From Pontiella agarivorans (GTDB lineage Bacteria; Verrucomicrobiota; Kiritimatiellia; Kiritimatiellales; Pontiellaceae), in the NCBI RefSeq assembly GCF_034531395.1, contig NZ_JARVCO010000012.1, forward strand, positions 682,001 to 746,000: a stretch of 64,000 bases of DNA, read 5' to 3'. The notes below the pieces were generated by a model, which was not told the DNA's origin, did not search any database, and was given only the letters and a program-made list of their open reading frames with translations. The position numbers and the translations under genes are program-made. Below, one piece after another: positions 17,058 through 23,976 of the stretch. Positions within the stretch are counted from its first letter, which is position 1. The number at the start of each line of letters is the position of its first letter.

Positions 17058-19880
17058 ATGAAGTTTTTCTGCCGTTCTTACGGGCACGCATTAAAAACAG
17101 TGCTGTTGGTCGTTGCGCTGTCAACGGGAACCTCCTTTGCGCAGGATTATTCCTCCATGGGTATTACCGACCTTGTGGCATCCGCTGATCGTATGTTGCA
17201 GCGATGGGATTACCGGGGCGCTATTCCGGCGCTGAAAGAAGTGATTAATCGTACAGCTCCTTTGACGGATCCTCAGGGGAAGGAAACCTGTCAGACCTGC
17301 CGGTTTCAGCTGGCGCGTGCTTATTATCGGGTTGGGGATGCTCCGGCCGGAGTGAAGGTGCTGGATGAATATCTGGCAAATGAACCCCGTAAACGGGAAC
17401 GAATGGCTCTGCGCATGATGGCTCAGGGTTTTTTTGATACCGAAGAGTGGGATAAGATAGAAGAGATTTCATCCCGACTGCTCGGATTCCCTGATTTGGA
17501 GAAAGAAGATCTCTATAATGCCAATCTCCTGCTGGGTCAGGCGCGTTTCCGGCTCGAAAAATGGGCGGAAGCCGTCGAGCCGCTGGCCTATGCGGCCGAT
17601 TATGCGAAGGATCCACACGTTGAGCAACTTTGTCAGATTATGGTGGTCCGCGCTCTGGTGGAGGCGGAGAACTGGCGACAGTTGTTTGGGTGGGTGCAGC
17701 GGGTGTACCGTACCGAAGCGAAATATGATATCACGCTAAACCTGACGTTGATGAAAGCGGGCAGAGCCCGTTTTGAAGACGAAGATTTTCTTAACGCACT
17801 TTTGCTCTATCGTATGGTTCTGCCGCGTGAAAAATTGCTGGATCATGCCGACAAGCGTATTGCAAGTCTCAGCGCCAAACTAGATGCGGATGTCAAACGG
17901 GGGATTCCTGAGTCCGACATTCAGGAACGCCGTAATGAGATAGATGATATTCGTGAATCGCAGAAAGTGCTCAGAGATCTTCCGGCATACGAGGATGAGG
18001 TTACCTTTCGGATCGGTCAGATTTATGCAGAGGTGAAGCGCTATTGGGAGGGCTACGTCCTCTTCGATAAGCTTTATCAGAATGATCGAGTAAGTGAAAT
18101 CGGTGAAGCATCCATGTTGCAGTCTGTTTTGATTCTCTACGATATCGGACAGGTTGCAAAAGCTGAGAAGCGTATCTTGCTTTATCTTCAGGAAAATCCG
18201 GATGGCCGGTATGCCCGTACGTTGCTTACCATGCTGTTGCGTGACAACCTCGTGAAACAGAATTTCAACCGTGTCACAGAAATGCGCGATAATATTGAAG
18301 TACTTCCGCAGACTGATGACTCAACGGAACTCGAGTTGCAGTCCGATTTGAATTACATGCTGGCTTTCGGTTATTTCCAGAAACAGGACTATAAAGCGGC
18401 CGGAGAACAGTTCGGTGTTATTATTGATAACTATCCGCAAAGTTCGCACTTTGGAGATTCCATCTACTATCGCGGTATGACCTATATGATGCAGGCCAAC
18501 TACGCGATGGCCTTGAAGGATTTTCAGAAGTATCAGACGGAAAATGAATATGGCGAACATCTGTCCGCTTCACTGTTCCGTGAAGGGGTCTGTCGTTTCG
18601 GTCTCGAAGAAATTGCAGAGGCCGAAGCCGTATTCAGCAGGTTTATCGAAAAATTCCCGGAAGATGTGCTTGTTTCCGAAGCCTACAGCATGCGGGGTGA
18701 TATTGAAGCGGCCAAAGAAGCCACGAATGAAGATCCTTATACGCTGGATCGTGCGCTTGCTGACTACCGTAAAGGCATTGATAAAGCGACTACGTCGATG
18801 CAGGCGTCCTATGCCGCATTTCAGGCGGCCAAGGTTTATAAACTGGAGTATAAGTGGCAGGAAATTATCGACCTGATGAACTATTATCAGGATAGGTGGG
18901 AGGAGCAGGCTGATGTGGCGGAATCCACCTTCTGGAAAGGGCAGGCCCAGATTGAACTGGGACAGGTTGATGAAGCCGTTACCGCCTATCTGGATGCCAT
19001 TGAACGTTTCGGAAACGAAGCGGAAAAAAATGGTGTGGATAAAATCATTCATGAGCTGGTCTCGATTTCGAATGTCCACCTCAGCGAAGGCGATCGTGAC
19101 AGTTTGTCGCTACGGGTTAAATTAAAACTGACCAATATCGATCCGCATTACGAAGTTTTGCGCCTTCGGTTGCAGGTTACTCAGGTTCTACTCGAAGGCG
19201 AAGATATCGCAGCGGCTTTCGGTGCGGAACTGCTTGAAGACGATGTGCCGCTGAAACTGACCACGCCGGCATCCCTTGCACTGATGTGTGATGCGGCGGC
19301 TGATATGGGCGATGTGGAGCAAATGAAGCGCCTGAGTGAATACTTTATCGGGAATTTTGAGGAATCTGATCTGTTGTGGCATGCCTACCGCGCAAAGACA
19401 TTCATGTATCTTGCTGAAGAGAACTATAAGGATGTGCTGTGGTCGATTGATGAGGCTCAGGGTATGTTCGGTGCCGAACCTCATATGGGCTGGGCGCAGA
19501 TCATCAAGGCGGATACGGAATTCAAGATGGGCCGGCTGGAGGAGGCCGAGGCTTCCTATAATATGATCCTGGGGGTTCCGGAATGGCGCGGACCGCTGTT
19601 TGCAGAGGCCATGTTCGGTATGGGCAACTGTGCTATGGCTGCCGGTGATCTGGAAAAAGCACATAGTTTCTATCAGCGCGTTTATCTGCTCTTCAAGAGC
19701 TATTCGGATGGCGACTGGGCAGCTAAAGGCTATCTTGCAGCGGCCGATGTGCTCAAAAAAATGGGACGTGAGGAAGATGCCGTTAAAACGCTTCAGGCGA
19801 TGCTGGAGGATGTGTACACCAATACCAATCCGCTGGCAGAGCAGGTTCGTTTGCAGCTTAAGAAATACGAGGGACAATAA
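17058..19880 (+). CDS. Large periplasmic TPR-repeat protein of the Exb cluster
   Basis: 940 residues. A signal peptide (HALKTVLLVVALSTGTSFAQ) precedes a protein made almost entirely of helix-turn-helix pairs with TPR-like spacing (for example QLARAYYRVGDAPAGVKVLDEYL, ADYRKGIDKA, AEAMFGMGNCAMAAGDLEKAHSFYQRVYLLF). TPR arrays are protein-binding scaffolds. Its stop overlaps the next gene's ATG (TAATG), and exbB and two exbD genes follow, so it probably binds envelope partners of that motor, in the place YbgF/CpoB has in Tol-Pal systems. Its exact partner is unknown. Confidence 0.85.
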   Translation: MKFFCRSYGHALKTVLLVVALSTGTSFAQDYSSMGITDLVASADRMLQRWDYRGAIPALKEVINRTAPLTDPQGKETCQTCRFQLARAYYRVGDAPAGVKVLDEYLANEPRKRERMALRMMAQGFFDTEEWDKIEEISSRLLGFPDLEKEDLYNANLLLGQARFRLEKWAEAVEPLAYAADYAKDPHVEQLCQIMVVRALVEAENWRQLFGWVQRVYRTEAKYDITLNLTLMKAGRARFEDEDFLNALLLYRMVLPREKLLDHADKRIASLSAKLDADVKRGIPESDIQERRNEIDDIRESQKVLRDLPAYEDEVTFRIGQIYAEVKRYWEGYVLFDKLYQNDRVSEIGEASMLQSVLILYDIGQVAKAEKRILLYLQENPDGRYARTLLTMLLRDNLVKQNFNRVTEMRDNIEVLPQTDDSTELELQSDLNYMLAFGYFQKQDYKAAGEQFGVIIDNYPQSSHFGDSIYYRGMTYMMQANYAMALKDFQKYQTENEYGEHLSASLFREGVCRFGLEEIAEAEAVFSRFIEKFPEDVLVSEAYSMRGDIEAAKEATNEDPYTLDRALADYRKGIDKATTSMQASYAAFQAAKVYKLEYKWQEIIDLMNYYQDRWEEQADVAESTFWKGQAQIELGQVDEAVTAYLDAIERFGNEAEKNGVDKIIHELVSISNVHLSEGDRDSLSLRVKLKLTNIDPHYEVLRLRLQVTQVLLEGEDIAAAFGAELLEDDVPLKLTTPASLALMCDAAADMGDVEQMKRLSEYFIGNFEESDLLWHAYRAKTFMYLAEENYKDVLWSIDEAQGMFGAEPHMGWAQIIKADTEFKMGRLEEAEASYNMILGVPEWRGPLFAEAMFGMGNCAMAAGDLEKAHSFYQRVYLLFKSYSDGDWAAKGYLAAADVLKKMGREEDAVKTLQAMLEDVYTNTNPLAEQVRLQLKKYEGQ

Positions 19881-20773
19881 TGAACAAATCTATATACAGT
19901 GTCGCACTCGCCGGTGTCTTTCTTGCCGGGGCCGCAGTTGAAGCCGCTTCGCTGCAGGCTGAGCTTATGATGCCGGGCGGGCGTTCCTGGAAGGGAAACG
20001 TGGTGGGGCGTGATGGCGACTGGATTGAGTTTTCCACCGACATGGGGGCACGACCGATTCGTCTGGGTGCAAACACCATTAAGGAACTTGTTTTCGATAT
20101 AAAAATCGATCAGGAAAAACTCAATGAAATGAACCGGAATCGTGAATACGAGCGGGTGATCAATGCACTTAATTCGGCATTAAAGCCCTATCAGGATTAT
20201 AAGGATATCCCTTCCAATCTGTCCCGCTACAACGCGTTGCTGATGGAACTCTATTACAAAACAAAAGATTATCCCAAAACGATTGATATTGCTGAAACCA
20301 TCGCGGCCGATGACCGGGATACTGTGCTGCAGGAAAAAGCGCGTACTTATAAAGTGCTGGCGCTGATTGATTCGGGCGATGCGGTCGCCGCAGAACAGCT
20401 GATAACCGAATACGGCTGGAGCACAGATCTGACCGCGGATGCTTCTGCGGATAAGCTTTATATTTCGTCTAAGCTGTTGGTTTTAAAAAAGCAGTATGCC
20501 GATGCCATGGAGCTGGTTGCCAAAGTGATTGCATTCAACAGTCAGGACCCGGAATGGATGCAGCCGGCTGAATTGCTCTGTGCTCAGATTTACACCGAAC
20601 TGGGCCGGGAAAATCCCATCATGCTTGATTCCGCCGAGGAGGTCATCCGGCAGATTTCCCTTTTGTACAAAAACACTAATGAAGATGACCTGGCTCAGCA
20701 GCTGAAGGCCAAGATCGAACAGATCCGTGCTGAACAGGAATTACAGAAATCCATTGAAGAGTCTGAAGCTTAA
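19880..20773 (+). CDS. Secreted TPR-like protein of the Exb cluster
   Basis: 297 residues. A signal peptide (IYSVALAGVFLAGAAVEA) precedes a short beta-rich segment at about 25-75 (GRSWKGNVVGRDGDWIEFSTD), then helical repeats resembling TPRs from about 85 (YERVINALNSALKPYQDY; ADAMELVAKVIAFN). It overlaps the 940-residue TPR gene by one base and lies 24 bp before exbB. No named family was recognised. Position and export signal suggest a periplasmic partner of the ExbB/ExbD motor. Confidence 0.75.
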   Translation: MNKSIYSVALAGVFLAGAAVEAASLQAELMMPGGRSWKGNVVGRDGDWIEFSTDMGARPIRLGANTIKELVFDIKIDQEKLNEMNRNREYERVINALNSALKPYQDYKDIPSNLSRYNALLMELYYKTKDYPKTIDIAETIAADDRDTVLQEKARTYKVLALIDSGDAVAAEQLITEYGWSTDLTADASADKLYISSKLLVLKKQYADAMELVAKVIAFNSQDPEWMQPAELLCAQIYTELGRENPIMLDSAEEVIRQISLLYKNTNEDDLAQQLKAKIEQIRAEQELQKSIEESEA

Positions 20774-20797
20774 CCGACAGGAGAAGGAGTAATTAAA

Positions 20798-21559
20798 ATG
20801 AATAAGAAAATTATCACAACGGCTTTTTGCCTGAGTTTGGTTTTGGCCGTGACAACATTCGGCCAAGACGGAGCAGCTGCTGAAGCGGCTGCAAATGTTC
20901 AGAAAACCACACTGTGGCAGATGATCAAGCAGGGAGGCTGGGCCATGTGGCCGCTGGGCCTGATGTCAATGGCGATGGTCTATTTCATCGTTCAGAATGC
21001 CTTGGGACTGCGCGAAAAAGTGCTTTTGCGTCCGGACCTCATTCCGGAATTCATTCAGATGATGAAAGATAAAAAAATTGTTGAAGCACATAGCCTTTGC
21101 AAGGAAAATGAAACGCTCTTTACCTATGTATTCTCTGCCGGTCTCGAACGTTGTTCAACGACCCGGGAAATCAATCTGAACAAAGTGAAAGAAGCTATCG
21201 ATGAAGCCTCTACGGAGGAGATCACTTCTTACATGAAGCCGATTGATTATCTTTCGATTATCGGTGCAACTGCTCCGATGCTCGGACTGCTCGGTACCGT
21301 ATCCGGTATGATCAAGGCCTTCCAGACCATCGGTTCGCAGGGTATGGGTAAGCCGGAAGCACTCGCTGGAAACATTGGTGAGGCCCTTGTGACGACGGCG
21401 ACCGGTCTGCTGATCGCGATTCCGTCCATGCTGGCATACTACTACTTCCGTAACAGCTTTATTAAATCCACAGCAACCCTCGGCCGTAACATTGGCGGTC
21501 TGCTCGATACCCTGGAAACCGGTGAACTTCCGCTCGGATTCCAAGGCGGCGAAGAGTAA
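20798..21559 (+). CDS. exbB: MotA/TolQ/ExbB proton-channel family protein
   Basis: 253 residues with a cleavable-looking signal sequence (IITTAFCLSLVLAVTTFGQ), as in the larger ExbB proteins. Three membrane helices follow: about 47-68, 149-172 and 190-215. The conserved stretch is PIDYLSIIGATAPMLGLLGTVSGMIKAF, then GEALVTTATGLLIAIPSMLAYYYF. ExbB pentamers form the stator that couples proton or sodium flow to movement of a partner. The two exbD genes follow. AGGAGAAGGAG ribosome site. Confidence 0.93.
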   Translation: MNKKIITTAFCLSLVLAVTTFGQDGAAAEAAANVQKTTLWQMIKQGGWAMWPLGLMSMAMVYFIVQNALGLREKVLLRPDLIPEFIQMMKDKKIVEAHSLCKENETLFTYVFSAGLERCSTTREINLNKVKEAIDEASTEEITSYMKPIDYLSIIGATAPMLGLLGTVSGMIKAFQTIGSQGMGKPEALAGNIGEALVTTATGLLIAIPSMLAYYYFRNSFIKSTATLGRNIGGLLDTLETGELPLGFQGGEE

Positions 21560-21612
21560 ATCGGGGTCTGTATGACTCCTGTGTGGTGTAACCCTCCAAA
21601 GCGAGGTGTGTA

Positions 21613-22017
21613 ATGAATATTAAAGGACCATCCAGAGATGATGTTTCAATTGACATGGGGCCGATGATCGACCTTGTGTTCCTGCTGCTCATCTTCTTCA
21701 TGGTGGCCTCTGTGGTAACGGAACTGGAAAAGGTCGAGGTGGAGATTCCTGAATCGTCCCACGCCAAAGTTCCTGAAGACACAAAAGGCCGTATGATGCT
21801 GTCCATTGACGCTAATAATCAGGTTTATGTCGGTACGCTTGCTGTAACGACTGAAGAGTTGAAAGACTATATTGCAACGGAGCTGGATCTTAATCCGGAT
21901 CTGCGCATCCTGATTCGTGCGGATCGCCGCGTCGAATATAAGACGTGTAAGGATATTATGATCGCCTGCGGTGAAGTCGGAGCAACCGACCTCATCTATG
22001 CAACTTTCGAGGAATAG
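21613..22017 (+). CDS. exbD: ExbD/TolR family protein, first copy
   Basis: 134 residues: cytoplasmic N-tail, a single membrane helix at about 17-37 with the essential aspartate in PMIDLVFLLLIFF, then a periplasmic domain (LSIDANNQVYVGTLAVTTEELKDYI to GATDLIYATFEE). ExbD dimers sit inside the ExbB pentamer. A second exbD begins 2 bp after its stop, implying a heterodimeric or two-state stator, as in other ExbB-D-D clusters. Confidence 0.92.
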   Translation: MNIKGPSRDDVSIDMGPMIDLVFLLLIFFMVASVVTELEKVEVEIPESSHAKVPEDTKGRMMLSIDANNQVYVGTLAVTTEELKDYIATELDLNPDLRILIRADRRVEYKTCKDIMIACGEVGATDLIYATFEE

Positions 22018-22019
22018 TC

Positions 22020-22454
22020 ATGAAACTTATTGAAGAAATGATGAATAAGAAGGCTGAGCTGGAAATCGCTCCGCTGATTGACGTTGTATTCCTGCTGCTC
22101 ATCTACTTTATGGTAACAGCCTCCCTCGTCAAAAAGGAAGCCGACCTCTCCTTCATGCTTCCTGCGAAGGTAGATGTGACAGAGCCGCTGGATCTCCCGA
22201 TCGAAGTGCTGATCGAAGTTTCAGAGCTGGGCGATATCGTGATTAATGGAATGGTATTTGCAAAAGATCAGAACAATATGGATGATCTGATTGGTCAGTT
22301 GCTTTCGCTGAAAGAGGCTGCAGACTCTTCCGGCACTGATCTGATTGTCAATATCATGCCGGCCGATAAGGCATTACATGGGCGGATTATCCGTGTCATG
22401 GATGCCTGTGCGGCGGCCAACGTGAAAAACATGTCATTCAGTATGTCCATGTAA
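22020..22454 (+). CDS. exbD: ExbD/TolR family protein, second copy
   Basis: 144 residues with APLIDVVFLLLIYFMV membrane helix (Asp conserved) and a periplasmic domain (VLIEVSELGDIVINGMVF; RIIRVMDACAAANVKNMSFSMSM). It differs clearly from the first copy in its periplasmic part, so the two are not a recent duplication. It is the last gene before a strong terminator at 22471-22502. Confidence 0.92.
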   Translation: MKLIEEMMNKKAELEIAPLIDVVFLLLIYFMVTASLVKKEADLSFMLPAKVDVTEPLDLPIEVLIEVSELGDIVINGMVFAKDQNNMDDLIGQLLSLKEAADSSGTDLIVNIMPADKALHGRIIRVMDACAAANVKNMSFSMSM

Positions 22455-22470
22455 TATGTAATCTGAAAAA

Positions 22471-22502
22471 TAAGGCGGTGTGAGAACACCGCCTTACTTT
22501 TT
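22471..22502 (+). terminator. Terminator after the ExbB-ExbD-ExbD genes
   Basis: An 11-bp perfect stem (TAAGGCGGTGT with ACACCGCCTTA), a GAGA tetraloop and a downstream CTTTTT run. It separates the motor genes from the TonB-like gene. Confidence 0.88.
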
Positions 22503-22581
22503 CTGTAGTAAAAATCCTGCTTCCCCGAAATATGTGTCCTGAGACCTTGTTATATTAAATGCGGTATCATGAGGAGTCGCT

Positions 22582-23865
22582 ATGAGTAAGCCGAAGAAAA
22601 AAGGTTTTTTTGCAAAGCATGCCAAATCAAGTGCGGCAATGATCAGTCTGGGTATTCATGCCGTACTGATTCTTGTTGCCATTTCATTTGTAGCCGTAAC
22701 GGTTATTCAGAAGGAAGATAAACAGTTTGAAGCCAAGCCGGTGAACCGTCCGAAGCAGAAGCTTAAAAAGCTTCAGGTTCCGGTGAAGATGAAGAAAAAC
22801 AAGCCGAAACCAAAACTCCGCAAACGTGTGGTGGTAAAAAATATCCAGCGAAAAACACCGGAATTTAAGATGCCTGAAATCAGCGGGGTTAAAGGTGGGC
22901 TGGGAGCTATGGAGGGGAGCGGAAGCGGAATGGAAAGCATAGGCTTTTCCATGCCGGAAATGGATTTTTTCGGCGCCAAAGCCAAAGGTGAAAAAGTGGT
23001 ATTTGTCGTCCATTTCGGTCCCGCAACGATCAGTGCAGGCAGTAAGAATGGAAAAGATAAGTACACGCCGTTTTCGCGCATGACGGGACTGACCATTCGC
23101 AACCGGCTTGAAGATCTGGTGGATACTCTGCCGGAATATACGCTCTTTAATGTAATCGCCTATTTTGCAGGCGATGCCTGGGCCATGGAGCCGAATATGC
23201 AGCTTGCAACCCCCGTCAATAAGCAGAAAGTCAAAGATTGGATGGATCCGGTAAACCCGCTCGAGGGTGACTATCAATACTGTTTTGCGATTCCGAAAGA
23301 GCCGCGCGGACGCATCAACAGGGCATATAACAACTATCCGAAACGGGTAGATAACCTGCCTGATTATTCAACCAAATGGGCTTATCCCTACTCTGTTCCG
23401 GCGGCCTTGGAAAAGAAATATGCTCCGGATGCACCTGGTGGATTTATGCATTGGGGCCGTGGTGTGGCCTGGGCGATCCTGGAACAGAAACCGGATACCA
23501 TTTTTGTGCTGACCACCAATTATATTGATGGTTGGAATGATACAAAAACAAAAGCCAACGGAGAGCGGGAAAAAATATCAGATAACAATCCTCGGAAAAT
23601 GGCAAAAGCACTGTCTGCTATGTGTCTTGATGTGTATGGGCCGGACAAAAAGAAATGGCCGACGATCAACGTTGTGGTTCTGGCCAAAGCCGGAAAAAAT
23701 TCTGATGGGGCAAATCGTGTTCTCGGAGAACAGTTCGGACCGATTGTCAAAAGTTTTAACGCCGATGGTTCCGTCATTGATGACATCAAAAAGTTCATGA
23801 ATGAACAGGAGCAAAAGCTCTATAGCAAATATATGGCAGAATACGGAAACAAACAGAGCAACTAA
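22582..23865 (+). CDS. TonB-like N-terminus fused to a vWA-like domain
   Basis: 427 residues. A short basic cytoplasmic tail, one membrane helix at about 19-42 and a Lys/Pro-rich stretch (KPVNRPKQK, KKNKPKPKLRKR) look like TonB/TolA. Residues 136-415 follow the order of a von Willebrand factor A domain: KVVFVVHFG, TLFNVIAYFAGDAWAM, LATPVNKQKVKDWM, and PDTIFVLTTNYIDGW. The usual metal-binding DxSxS after the first strand is replaced by HFGPATIS, so ordinary MIDAS metal binding looks lost. It follows the exbB-exbD-exbD genes and probably is the partner moved by that motor. A terminator lies on each side, so it may have its own promoter. Confidence 0.7.
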   Translation: MSKPKKKGFFAKHAKSSAAMISLGIHAVLILVAISFVAVTVIQKEDKQFEAKPVNRPKQKLKKLQVPVKMKKNKPKPKLRKRVVVKNIQRKTPEFKMPEISGVKGGLGAMEGSGSGMESIGFSMPEMDFFGAKAKGEKVVFVVHFGPATISAGSKNGKDKYTPFSRMTGLTIRNRLEDLVDTLPEYTLFNVIAYFAGDAWAMEPNMQLATPVNKQKVKDWMDPVNPLEGDYQYCFAIPKEPRGRINRAYNNYPKRVDNLPDYSTKWAYPYSVPAALEKKYAPDAPGGFMHWGRGVAWAILEQKPDTIFVLTTNYIDGWNDTKTKANGEREKISDNNPRKMAKALSAMCLDVYGPDKKKWPTINVVVLAKAGKNSDGANRVLGEQFGPIVKSFNADGSVIDDIKKFMNEQEQKLYSKYMAEYGNKQSN

Positions 23866-23885
23866 GCTCCGTTTTAAAGTCTGTG

Positions 23886-23912
23886 AAATCCCGGTTCAAA
23901 CCGGGATTTTTT
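23886..23912 (+). terminator. Terminator after the TonB/vWA-like gene
   Basis: AAATCCCGG pairs with CCGGGATTT around a TTCAAA loop and is followed by TTTTT. It faces the end of the convergent M16C protease gene. Confidence 0.88.
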
Positions 23913-23976
23913 GTGCAATTCGGAACGCGGCGGAGAGTGATCCGCCCGCTGAATGCACGTCGTGAGGTTCTTCGGA

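Noticed and set aside
22947-22963. TTTCCATGCCGGAAA in the TonB/vWA-like gene as another copy of the palindrome
   Set aside because: The arms are TTTCC/GGAAA without the inner A/T pair, so the spacing and core differ.
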